Positions 1-7,152 of a stretch of DNA of 9,305 bases are shown in pieces. The stretch's first letter is position 1, and the number at the start of each line of letters is the position of its first letter. Where the stretch lies: contig CALIUX010000306.1 of assembly GCA_938048505.1 (NCBI GenBank), positions 1 to 9,305 on the forward strand, given 5' to 3'. This stretch comes from an uncultured Pseudomonadales bacterium (lineage in GTDB: Bacteria; Pseudomonadota; Gammaproteobacteria; Pseudomonadales; Cellvibrionaceae). Position numbers and translations under genes: made by a program. The notes beneath the pieces were generated by a model. The model worked only from the letters and a program-made list of their open reading frames with translations. It ran no database searches and had not been told where the DNA came from.

Positions 1-362
<362 letters not shown>

Positions 363-402
363 TTACTGTGCTCTGTTGGTTTTCACAATCTAAAAAATAA
401 CG

Positions 403-425
403 GCCCACACTGTTCTAATGCGGGC
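403..425 (-). terminator. Terminator-like or attenuator hairpin between hisZ and purA
   Basis: Read on the minus strand, GCCCGCA pairs with TGTGGGC (seven pairs, one of them G-U) around a nine-base loop. After CG comes TTATTTTTTAG. The U-rich tract is broken and not directly adjacent, so this looks like a weak or partial terminator rather than a strong one. It starts eight bases after the hisZ stop codon and would reduce, not necessarily stop, read-through into purA. Confidence 0.4.
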
Positions 426-432
426 GATGAAA

Positions 433-1614
433 TTAGTCTATCGCGGTGACGCTAAACTCGCCATCGACTTCGGTTAGCTGACGGTTACAACGCTGATAAT
501 CGTGCGGTGTGTGCTGTTGCGCTTCGCCATAAATCACACGTTCACCCGCTTCACGAAGCTGCTCAACCGTTTGCCACGCTTTTGCTTGAATCGCCTGTGG
601 TACAAAAATGCCAGAAGGTAGATCACTCGATAATGCCAGTAATCGTTTTAACGCGACCAAATTAGCATTAAAACCGGTTGCCGAGCGTGACCGACCAAAT
701 GCTTCACCAATATGATTATAGCGGCCACCGGTTGCAATCGCCTCACCAACTCCGGCAGAGAATGCAGCAAATACAATGCCCGTATGATACGTGTAGCCAC
801 GCAGCTCACTCAGGTCAAAATATAATCGAGCGCTCGGATAACGCTCAATTAGCACGTCAGACAGTGCCGTTAGGTTATCTAATGCCTGATGAATCGCTTG
901 CGGCGCTTGAGCAAATAAGCTTTTTGCTTCTTGCAATACGGTTACCGAACCTGACAACCGAGGCAATGCTTTAAACCATTCAACCGCAGGGCCTGTAATA
1001 TTACTATCAACCCATGCATTAATATCGGCAATTGCTTTGGTTTGCAAAAGATCAAAAAATGACTTTTCTTGCTGGGGTGTTAAACCCGCATCGGCCGCCA
1101 GCGCTTTAAATATTCCGACATGCCCTAAATCAATGTGCAGTTCTTTTAAGCCCGCTTTTTTAAGCATGGTTAGCATGAGCGATACCACTTCGATATCGGC
1201 ATCAATACCGGATTCACCGAATAGCTCTACCCCTACCTGCAAAGGATTACGGCTAGCTAATGCACTTTTGGGGCGGGTATACAATACATGGCCCGCATAG
1301 CATAAGCGGTTTACACCTTCACGCCGAAGGCTATGGGCATCAATTCGTGCCGCTTGCGGTGTGATATCCGCACGAACACCTAATGATCGGCCACTTAATT
1401 GGTCGGTTACTTTGAAGGTCTGCAGATCAAGATCTTGACCAAAACCAATTAAGAGCGAATCGGTAAATTCAACCATCGAAGGGATGATTAAATCGTAGCC
1501 CCATCGCTGGAAAAGATCCATGATGCGGCGGCGTAAATTCTCTATATGATGGGCTTCTTCGGGCAGAACTTCTTCTATGCCATCAGGCAGCATCCAGCGA
1601 TCTACTTGATTCAT
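433..1614 (-). CDS. hisZ: ATP phosphoribosyltransferase regulatory subunit HisZ
   Basis: HisZ is a catalytically inactive paralogue of histidyl-tRNA synthetase that pairs with the short form of HisG to make the first enzyme of histidine synthesis and give it histidine feedback control. The 393-residue protein has the class II synthetase fold: a motif-1 region after DGIEEVLPEEA (11-21), RADITPQAAR (81-90), a HisRS-like LRGYTYHTGIVF (271-282), and the motif-3-like GGRYNHIGEAFGR (296-308). It ends near residue 393 without the C-terminal anticodon-binding domain of true HisRS, which together with its place next to purA separates HisZ from HisS. The ATG at 1614 fits homologues that begin with a short lead and then DRW-LPDG. 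No Shine-Dalgarno sequence is visible; a small hairpin sits where it would be expected. It implies that the genome carries a short-form hisG elsewhere. Confidence 0.95.
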   Translation of the reverse strand: MNQVDRWMLPDGIEEVLPEEAHHIENLRRRIMDLFQRWGYDLIIPSMVEFTDSLLIGFGQDLDLQTFKVTDQLSGRSLGVRADITPQAARIDAHSLRREGVNRLCYAGHVLYTRPKSALASRNPLQVGVELFGESGIDADIEVVSLMLTMLKKAGLKELHIDLGHVGIFKALAADAGLTPQQEKSFFDLLQTKAIADINAWVDSNITGPAVEWFKALPRLSGSVTVLQEAKSLFAQAPQAIHQALDNLTALSDVLIERYPSARLYFDLSELRGYTYHTGIVFAAFSAGVGEAIATGGRYNHIGEAFGRSRSATGFNANLVALKRLLALSSDLPSGIFVPQAIQAKAWQTVEQLREAGERVIYGEAQQHTPHDYQRCNRQLTEVDGEFSVTAID

Positions 1615-1624
1615 AAGGCGTGTT

Positions 1625-1637
1625 TAGCGTTACGCTA
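1625..1637 (-). other. Small perfect hairpin just upstream of the hisZ start
   Basis: TAGCG and CGCTA form a perfect five-pair stem with a three-base loop, ten bases before the hisZ ATG. A second five-pair stem (GCCAG/CTGGC, 1647-1651 with 1660-1664) lies just upstream. These occupy the region where a ribosome binding site would normally sit. The structure is seen in the sequence; any effect on translation is a guess. Confidence 0.3.
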
Positions 1638-1731
1638 TCCAGTCATGCCAGTAAAATGGCTGGCGTATTGATTAGTCACACATCGGCATTTAATAGTTAA
1701 GCTCCATAACCAGATTGCTATCAGCCTTCCA

Positions 1732-1757
1732 ATTATAAGCCGCTCTTGGCTTGCCAA
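1732..1757 (-). promoter_or_regulatory. Weak candidate promoter for hisZ-purA
   Basis: On the minus strand a perfect TATAAT (1732-1737) lies about 118 bases before hisZ, in the gap after the DUF2065 gene. The best -35-like hexamer is TTGGCA (1752-1757) with a short 14-base spacer; TTGAGC (1760-1765) is too far at 22. The -35 region overlaps a small inverted repeat (CTTGG-CTTG-CCAAG, 1745-1758). The -10 match is good and the -35 spacing poor, so this is only a candidate. Confidence 0.3.
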
Positions 1758-1769
1758 GTGCTCAAAACG

Positions 1770-1970
1770 TTATCGCAGCAAAAACAAACAAAACACCCCC
1801 AGCAGCATACTCACAAGGCCCATTATTCGCAGTTGTGAATCACTAATCTGCGATAACTGAGCAACAAGCATTCGCCATCTTTTTGGGTTTATAAAAGGGA
1901 TAATCCCTTCAATAATCAACACTAAACACAGAGCTTGCAAAAAAGTACTTAACGCAGTGGAATCAAGCAT
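1770..1970 (-). CDS. Small DUF2065 (YjeT-like) inner-membrane protein
   Basis: This is a 66-residue hydrophobic protein of the DUF2065 family, represented by E. coli YjeT, also encoded between hflC and purA. Two membrane segments are visible, about residues 8-27 and 48-65, joined by a short basic and polar loop with the family hallmark EGIIPFINPKRWR (21-33). The function is unknown; the constant position beside hflKC suggests, but does not show, a link to membrane protein quality control. I chose the ATG at 1970 because AGAGG (1976-1980) stands five bases before it. The GTG at 1976, which would add two residues, overlaps that Shine-Dalgarno sequence and is less likely. It lies beyond the hflC terminator, so it should begin a separate transcript. 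Confidence 0.88.
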   Translation of the reverse strand: MLDSTALSTFLQALCLVLIIEGIIPFINPKRWRMLVAQLSQISDSQLRIMGLVSMLLGVFCLFLLR

Positions 1971-2025
1971 AAGCACCTCTTCTTAGCGGTAGTGTGTCTT
2001 AGTGGGTGACATTTATTTTTGGCAC

Positions 2026-2052
2026 AAAAAAACCGAGCGTTTCAGCTCGGTT
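2026..2052 (-). terminator. Strong intrinsic terminator after hflC
   Basis: On the minus strand AACCGAGC and GCTCGGTT form a perfect eight-pair stem with a six-base loop (TGAAAC), running straight into a stretch of seven T followed by GTGCC. This is a textbook Rho-independent terminator. It lies about 168 bases after the hflC stop and ends the mutL-to-hflC transcription unit. It also excludes a long open frame that crosses it (1999-2217) as a real gene. Confidence 0.9.
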
Positions 2053-2219
2053 ACGGTATTTTACCACCCTTTTGAGTCGGTAGAAGTACTTATAGCAAAA
2101 AAACTGATGAGGGGGCCATTGAGCGCCCACCTCAAAACGATAAATCCATCTTTGTAAAGCACCGAGCCTACGACAAATAGCACGATACAAATAAAGACAA
2201 CTACCAGTACAACTCACTT

Positions 2220-3110
2220 TTAGGGCTTAGATCCCTTGATTTCACCTGCGCTGTCATTGAAATAACGGAAGAAATCACTCTTAGGATCGACCAACATAAC
2301 ATCTTGCTTTTCAGCAAAGGTTTTCTTATAGGCCTGCATACTGCGCACAAAGGCATAAAACTCTGGGTCGCGATTGTAGGCATTCGCATAAACTTCTGAT
2401 GCTTTTGCATCGCCTTCACCACGCAGTTTTTCTGAATCACGGTAAGCAATAGCCAACATCACGGTTGCTTCTTTATCCGCTTCTGCTCGAATCACTTTTG
2501 CGCGCTCTTGCCCTACGGCACGGTGCTCAGCGGCTTCTTTTTGACGCTCTGCTCGCATACGCTGGAAAACAGGGCCTGATACTTCTTCGGGTAAATCGAT
2601 GCGCTTCACACGCACATCAATAAGCTCAATACCCAATGAGGTATCTGAAAAAGCATTCAGCTCTTTCTTGATATCAACCATCAGGCTATCACGCTCACCA
2701 CTCACCACCTCTTGCAAAGAGCGTAAAGCAAACTGGTTACGCAGCTCTTCATTAATACGGCGGCTCAACAGACTTCGAGCACGTTCTTCTTCACCACTGG
2801 TAGCGGTATAGTATTTAGCCACATCAACAATACGCCATTTAGCGAACGAATCTACACGCATGCTTTTCTTTTCGAGCGTTAAAAAGCGCTCTGCAGGGGC
2901 ATCTAATGTGAGAATACGGCCATCAAAACGTCGAACGTTATCAATAAAAGGGATCTTAAAATGCAGCCCTTTAGGCACATCGGCATCAACCACCTTACCT
3001 AAACGCAATTCTACGGCGCGCTCAAATTCATTAACGATGTAAACTGAGTTGGCACCAATCATTAGCGCAAAAACAAGCGCCGCGACAACAAATAAAGACT
3101 TACCAGACAT
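2220..3110 (-). CDS. hflC: HflC, SPFH-domain subunit of the HflKC complex (FtsH modulator)
   Basis: HflC pairs with HflK in the inner membrane to form a large cage, mostly on the periplasmic side, around the FtsH protease and so tunes degradation of membrane proteins and, in E. coli, lambda CII. The 296-residue protein has one N-terminal membrane anchor (about 5-22), followed by the SPFH/band-7 domain beginning YIVNEFERAVELRLGKV (24-40). A charged helical region rich in Arg, Glu and Ala (about 180-245) is expected to form coiled coil. It is shorter than E. coli HflC (334 residues) but has all the main parts. The start is firm: the ATG shares its A with the hflK stop (TAATG), and TAGGAG (3120-3125) lies nine bases upstream, so translation is probably coupled to hflK. 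Confidence 0.96.
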   Translation of the reverse strand: MSGKSLFVVAALVFALMIGANSVYIVNEFERAVELRLGKVVDADVPKGLHFKIPFIDNVRRFDGRILTLDAPAERFLTLEKKSMRVDSFAKWRIVDVAKYYTATSGEEERARSLLSRRINEELRNQFALRSLQEVVSGERDSLMVDIKKELNAFSDTSLGIELIDVRVKRIDLPEEVSGPVFQRMRAERQKEAAEHRAVGQERAKVIRAEADKEATVMLAIAYRDSEKLRGEGDAKASEVYANAYNRDPEFYAFVRSMQAYKKTFAEKQDVMLVDPKSDFFRYFNDSAGEIKGSKP

Positions 3111-4279
3111 TAACGTACACTCCTACGGCTAGTCGTATTGGCGGGTAACTCGCTTAGCACCTCACCTTTTATGTGCTCAACAAGCTGTTGGATTTCACGC
3201 TGAGAAAAATTGCGTCGGCTACTGTCAGTACCACTATTGTTGTTATCGACTAGCTTATCAAGCGGCACATACATCATGTTATTGCCCCCCTCAACATCAA
3301 CCAGTATTTTACTACTAGCGGCCATCACTTCTTGAACCGTATCAATATACAATCGGCGACGAGTCACTTCTGGTGCCTTGGCATATTCGCTCAGTAACAA
3401 TTCAAAACGTTGCGCTTCACCTTGAGCTCGCGCGATAACTTCTTCACGGTAAGCACTGGCTTCTTCGATCATACGCTGAGATTCACCACGCGCTTCGGGT
3501 TTAACCTTGTTAGCGTAGGCTTGTGCTTCATTCTGAAAGCGCTCTTCATCTTCACGCGCCTTGATCACATCATCAAATGCATCTTGCACATCGTTAGGTG
3601 GATTCGAATCTTCGATGTTCACTTTATCAACAAGAATACCCGTGGTGTAACTATTCAAGTATTCCTGCAAGCGCGCGCGCACTTCAATTGCCATTTCTGC
3701 ACGCCCTTCGGTCAAGACGTTATGCATCAATCGCGAGCCCACAACATGCCTAAGTGCACTATTGGCTGCCTGTTGCAAACTTTCTTCAGGTGCCCGCACC
3801 ATCAAAACAAAATCACGTGCTGAGTCGATGCTGTATTGCACAGATAATTTTATATCAACAATATTCAAGTCTTCGGTGAGCATCTCTTCTTGAGTACTCC
3901 ACTGACGAACCTGAGTGACGTTGCGTGTAAAAACCGTATCAATAAAGGGCGGGTTCCAGCGTAGGCCTGGGCCTTTGGTCTCATGATATGAACCAAAACG
4001 TAGTACTACGGCACGCTCTTGTTCATTCACAACACCAAAACCCTTGGCGATATAAAAGACTGATAGGATCACAAGGCCAATGATGAGTATCGGCATAACT
4101 GATACAGAGCTACCACCACCGCCACTACCACCTGAACCACCTTTTTTGCCTGTAAGAGCATTAAAAAAGTTGCGCATAATGTCATCAAAATCTGGCGGGC
4201 CATCACCGTTGTTATTTTTACGGTTATTGCCCCAAGGGTCTTTATCCCCGCCGTTGTTACCCGGTTCATTCCAGGCCAT
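3110..4279 (-). CDS. hflK: HflK, SPFH-domain subunit of the HflKC complex (FtsH modulator)
   Basis: HflK is the larger partner of HflC in the membrane complex that holds and regulates FtsH. The 389 residues show, in order: an Asn/Gly/Asp-rich cytoplasmic N terminus (MAWNEPGNNGGDKDPWG), a Gly/Ser-rich linker (47-58), one membrane segment (about 61-79), the SPFH/band-7 domain starting GFGVVNEQERAVVLRFG, and a long charged helical stretch (about 240-310). A polar tail ends in basic residues. E. coli HflK is 419 residues, so this one is slightly shorter. The ATG at 4279 is supported by GGGAGAG (4284-4290). It follows hflX after 64 bases with no clear terminator or promoter and overlaps hflC by one base, so the three are probably cotranscribed. 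Confidence 0.97.
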   Translation of the reverse strand: MAWNEPGNNGGDKDPWGNNRKNNNGDGPPDFDDIMRNFFNALTGKKGGSGGSGGGGSSVSVMPILIIGLVILSVFYIAKGFGVVNEQERAVVLRFGSYHETKGPGLRWNPPFIDTVFTRNVTQVRQWSTQEEMLTEDLNIVDIKLSVQYSIDSARDFVLMVRAPEESLQQAANSALRHVVGSRLMHNVLTEGRAEMAIEVRARLQEYLNSYTTGILVDKVNIEDSNPPNDVQDAFDDVIKAREDEERFQNEAQAYANKVKPEARGESQRMIEEASAYREEVIARAQGEAQRFELLLSEYAKAPEVTRRRLYIDTVQEVMAASSKILVDVEGGNNMMYVPLDKLVDNNNSGTDSSRRNFSQREIQQLVEHIKGEVLSELPANTTSRRSVR

Positions 4280-4343
4280 AGTTCTCTCCCGTTCTCAATA
4301 GCTTAAGAGCGTCTTGTTAGTAATTTTTGTTAATAATGACCGT

Positions 4344-5645
4344 TTAAGGTGGGGAAGACACCCACCCGACTCGATCAGGGTCGAGTGTTTCAGCGGCAAG
4401 AATACGGTTGAAATCGGCCTCTGGCAATCGAACATTTAATTCGCAACAACCATCTTCGCGATACTTTTCGCTTAAAACAGCATTAGCCTGATGGAAACGT
4501 GCTCTCACACTGCCCATATAACTTGGCAAAACCAGCATGCCTTGACACATCTGCTCGCCAACAAGTTCTCTTATTGCTTGCTGCAGTAGCGCCATACCTG
4601 CTTTTTGATGTGCCGAAAGCCATACAGCAACTGGTTTACCGTCACCATCACGATCTAAGCGAGGCGCCATATCGCTCAATAGGTCAATTTTGTTATAAAC
4701 CAACAACTGCGGAATATCACTGGCACCAATCTCACTTAACACTTTTTGCACTTCATCAATGTTTCGCAAACGCTCAGCATCGGCTGCATCAATGGTATGC
4801 AATAGCAAATCCGCATTAGCTGCTTCTTCTAATGTTGCTCTAAACGCTTCCACCAGCTTGTGGGGTAGTCGGCTAATAAACCCAACTGTATCTGCTAAAA
4901 CAACAGCTCCCACATCGGGTATCTCAACTCGCCGCATTGTCGGGTCGAGAGTAGCAAAGAGCTGATCTTCGGCATACACCTCTGCGTCCGTCACTGCATT
5001 AAACAATGTGGACTTTCCTGCATTGGTATAGCCAACTAGCGATACAACTGGTATTTCTGCGCGAGTTCGAGACCGCCTACCCTGATCTCGCTGACGACGT
5101 ACTTTTTCTAACTTGGCTTTAATGGTCTTGATACGCTCACGCAACAAGCGGCGATCAGTCTCGAGCTGTGTTTCACCTGGACCACGCATACCAATGCCAC
5201 CTTTTTGTCGCTCAAGGTGAGTCCAGCCTCTAATCAGGCGAGTAGACATGTGCTGTAGCTGTGCTAACTCAACTTGTAACTTCCCTTCATGAGTCCGTGC
5301 ACGCTGCGCAAAGATATCCAAAATAAGCGTTGTGCGATCCAAAACACGGCATTTGAGCTGCGCTTCGAGATTACGCTCTTGGCTAGGTGTTAATGTATGA
5401 TTAAAAGCAACTAGCTCTGCCTCGTGCTCTTTAACCAGTGCTTTGAGTTCATCGAGCTTGCCCACGCCAACAAAGTATTTAGCACTTGGGGCGGAGCGTG
5501 AGCCTGTCAACATGGCAACAGGGTCTGCTCCAGCAGAGAGTGATAACTCTTCAAATTCACGCGGGTCACTTGTGCCCCGCTCTTCATAAATATCTAGGTG
5601 AACTAGAATAGCCAGCTCACCGGATTCGGGACGATCAAAAAACAA
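4344..5645 (-). CDS. hflX: Ribosome-associated GTPase HflX
   Basis: HflX binds the large ribosomal subunit and, in E. coli, splits stalled ribosomes during heat stress. The 433 residues contain the N-terminal HflX domain (GSRSAPSAKYFVGVGKLDEL, 48-67; VAFNHTLTPSQERNLE, 79-94), the invariant stretch around DIFAQRARTHEGKLQVELAQ (110-129) and RGPGETQLETDRR (154-166), a basic coiled linker, then the G domain: G1 GYTNAGKST (205-213), G2 Thr232 in ATLDPT, G3 DTVGF (252-256), G4 NKID (318-321) and G5 SAH (344-346). The start is a TTG at 5645: AGAGG of AGAGGT (5651-5656) is six bases upstream, the first residues MFFDRPESGE match the family, and the next in-frame Met is residue 45. It begins 11 bases after the hfq stop, so the two are cotranscribed. 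Confidence 0.96.
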   Translation of the reverse strand: MFFDRPESGELAILVHLDIYEERGTSDPREFEELSLSAGADPVAMLTGSRSAPSAKYFVGVGKLDELKALVKEHEAELVAFNHTLTPSQERNLEAQLKCRVLDRTTLILDIFAQRARTHEGKLQVELAQLQHMSTRLIRGWTHLERQKGGIGMRGPGETQLETDRRLLRERIKTIKAKLEKVRRQRDQGRRSRTRAEIPVVSLVGYTNAGKSTLFNAVTDAEVYAEDQLFATLDPTMRRVEIPDVGAVVLADTVGFISRLPHKLVEAFRATLEEAANADLLLHTIDAADAERLRNIDEVQKVLSEIGASDIPQLLVYNKIDLLSDMAPRLDRDGDGKPVAVWLSAHQKAGMALLQQAIRELVGEQMCQGMLVLPSYMGSVRARFHQANAVLSEKYREDGCCELNVRLPEADFNRILAAETLDPDRVGWVSSPP

Positions 5646-5650
5646 TATGG

Positions 5651-5656
5651 ACCTCT
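5651..5656 (-). promoter_or_regulatory. Ribosome binding site that fixes the TTG start of hflX
   Basis: AGAGGT on the minus strand lies directly after the hfq stop codon (they touch: TAA then AGAGGT) and five bases before TTG. With no in-frame ATG or GTG close by, it decides the unusual hflX start. Confidence 0.75.
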
Positions 5657-5917
5657 TTATTCTACAGGGGGTAAATCTTCGCCTGTAGCATCGGGGTTAA
5701 TCATGGGAACTCGCACCGGGCGAGAAGGCACAACAGTAGAGATTGCATGCTTGTAAACCATTTGGCTTACGGTGTTTTTCAACAACACAACAAACTGATC
5801 AAAAGACTCCACCTGGCCCTGCAACTTAATGCCATTAACAAGGTAAATAGAGACCGGCACACGCTCTTTACGCAGAATATTAAGGTAAGGGTCTTGTAGA
5901 CTATGCCCTTTTGACAT
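5657..5917 (-). CDS. hfq: RNA chaperone Hfq
   Basis: Hfq is a hexameric Sm-like ring that binds small RNAs and mRNAs and promotes their pairing. The 86-residue protein begins [13 protein letters not shown] and carries Sm1 (about 20-50, [20 protein letters not shown]) and Sm2 with the hallmark YKHAIS (55-60). Proximal-face residues Gln8, Phe39?-region FDQF and Lys56/His57 are kept. The rim reads RKER (16-19) where E. coli has RRER, a conservative change. The tail after the core is only about 20 residues and ends acidic ([11 protein letters not shown]), much shorter than the 102-residue E. coli protein and closer to Pseudomonas Hfq. The ATG at 5917 is chosen from AAGGAG (5925-5930) seven bases upstream; a longer frame back to a GTG at 5995 would add 26 residues unlike any Hfq. 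Confidence 0.98.
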   Translation of the reverse strand: MSKGHSLQDPYLNILRKERVPVSIYLVNGIKLQGQVESFDQFVVLLKNTVSQMVYKHAISTVVPSRPVRVPMINPDATGEDLPPVE

Positions 5918-5924
5918 GACATTT

Positions 5925-5930
5925 CTCCTT
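5925..5930 (-). promoter_or_regulatory. Ribosome binding site of hfq
   Basis: AAGGAG on the minus strand is seven bases before the ATG at 5917. An out-of-frame ATG at 5922 lies only two bases after it and is too close to be used well. Just upstream, AATAAAAAT (5937-5945) fits three ARN triplets, the type of site the distal face of Hfq binds. Confidence 0.8.
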
Positions 5931-6051
5931 GTGAGAATTTTTATTAGATTTAAACAAACGACCAGCTTTTGGCTTTTCGTTTCAAAAAAACACACCAGTA
6001 AAATACACCGAGCAAAATCGAAGAAGTCAGTGGTGTGGTACGAATATTAAA

Positions 6052-6057
6052 ATTATA
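6052..6057 (-). promoter_or_regulatory. Candidate -10 element of an internal hfq promoter
   Basis: A perfect TATAAT on the minus strand sits in the 227-base AT-rich gap between miaA and hfq, about 135 bases before the hfq ATG. It is preceded by TG directly, not at the usual extended -10 spacing, and no good -35 is seen at 16-18 bases. E. coli hfq is known to have its own promoters upstream of the gene, so one here is expected. I see no other gene or clear terminator in this gap. Confidence 0.35.
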
Positions 6058-6144
6058 CAGGCACTTAAATCATACGGGCTGAACAGTAGCCTGGGTATAT
6101 AACAAGCGGAAATAGCGCATCACCACAATCATCAGCAATGCATG

Positions 6145-7152
6145 CTATATGGCTTTGCTTTCGATCACTTTCAAGGCCTGTGTAACAATTTCGTGGTTAG
6201 GCAATAATTCGCCTGACGCATTTTGAGTATAGACCCAGTTGAGATCTTGCCAGCCTCTTAGCCATGTTAGCTGTCGTTTAGCCAACTGCCGAGTCGCAGC
6301 AACACCTTTTTCAATGAATGCATCGTAGTCAACATGGCCGTCTAAGTACTCCCATGCTTGACGATAGCCTACCGCCCGCATAGCTGGAGTCTCAGCGCTT
6401 AAATCGTCACGCGCCATCAGTGTACGCATTTCGTCTAAGAACCCCGCTTTAACCATCAGTTCAAAACGTCGAGCAATACGTTCATGCAATAGGCTACGCT
6501 CTTTGGGCGCAATGGCAAGCTGAACCCACTGAAAATGATCAAGTAATCCCAATTGTGCCTGTTTTTGCCAACGACTCATCGGCACACCAGAGATACGAAA
6601 AACCTCTAAAGCGCGACTGATACGCTGAGAATGATTCGGGTGAATGTTCTGGGCCGTCTTCGGATCTGACTTCGCTAACACAGCATGCACATAAGGCCAG
6701 CCATGTTCGGCAGCAAGCTGTTCTATTTCGGCTCTTACGGCGGCATCGGTCGCGGGCATATCCGATAACCCCTCTAATAGCGCTTTGAAATACAACATGG
6801 TGCCACCCACCAACAAAGGCGTTTTGCCTTTTTCTATAATATCCCGAATATGCCATTCGGCATCTTTGCAAAAATCAGCTGCATTGTAAGATTCCGACGG
6901 ATCAAGAATATCGATTAGCCGGTGAGGGGCCTTTGCTAGTTCATCTGCTGTAGGTTTAGCCGAGCCAATATCCATCCCGCGATAAACCAAAGCAGAATCG
7001 ACACTAATGATTTCTGCATTAAGGTGCTGAGTCAAAGCAATAGCTAAGTCTGTTTTGCCCGATGCCGTTGGCCCCATCAATGTCAGCACACGAGGTTTTT
7101 TCTGCTGAGTCGTTACATCTTCCACGCTATTGGCCTCGCATAAATAAGCCAT
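6145..7152 (-). CDS. miaA: tRNA dimethylallyltransferase MiaA
   Basis: MiaA transfers the dimethylallyl group to N6 of A37 in tRNAs that read codons starting with U, the first step toward ms2i6A. Motifs in order (numbered from the ATG at 7152): P-loop GPTASGKT (27-34), the [16 protein letters not shown] block (52-67) with the catalytic-type Asp, APHRLIDI (75-82), [14 protein letters not shown] (115-128), [21 protein letters not shown] and the C-terminal [16 protein letters not shown]. The start is uncertain. The ATG at 7152 gives 335 residues and overlaps mutL by 26 bases but has only a weak ribosome site. A GTG at 7125 gives 326 residues, begins one base after the mutL stop, has GCGAGG eight bases upstream, and matches the N-terminal length of E. 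coli MiaA. The coordinates given are the longer form. Confidence 0.95.
   Translation of the reverse strand: MAYLCEANSVEDVTTQQKKPRVLTLMGPTASGKTDLAIALTQHLNAEIISVDSALVYRGMDIGSAKPTADELAKAPHRLIDILDPSESYNAADFCKDAEWHIRDIIEKGKTPLLVGGTMLYFKALLEGLSDMPATDAAVRAEIEQLAAEHGWPYVHAVLAKSDPKTAQNIHPNHSQRISRALEVFRISGVPMSRWQKQAQLGLLDHFQWVQLAIAPKERSLLHERIARRFELMVKAGFLDEMRTLMARDDLSAETPAMRAVGYRQAWEYLDGHVDYDAFIEKGVAATRQLAKRQLTWLRGWQDLNWVYTQNASGELLPNHEIVTQALKVIESKAI

Noticed and set aside
1999..2217. Minus-strand 72-codon open frame just after hflC
   Set aside because: It starts at GTG with no ribosome site, runs through the intrinsic terminator at 2026-2052, and has a composition (many Cys, Arg, Tyr, Trp) unlike a real protein of this genome.
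3410..3823. Plus-strand open frame of 137 codons opposite hflK
   Set aside because: Opposite-strand shadow of hflK; Cys/His/Phe-rich composition and no family motif.
5918..5995. 26-residue N-terminal extension of Hfq from a GTG at 5995
   Set aside because: Not part of any Hfq; the internal ATG at 5917 has a strong ribosome site and the canonical N terminus.
6134..6147. Near-palindrome AGCAATGCATGCT at the miaA stop
   Set aside because: Short and imperfect, no T run for a terminator and no second copy nearby.
6539..6871. Minus-strand open frame of 110 codons inside miaA in another frame
   Set aside because: Entirely within miaA and lacking any motif; its composition is that of an out-of-frame reading.
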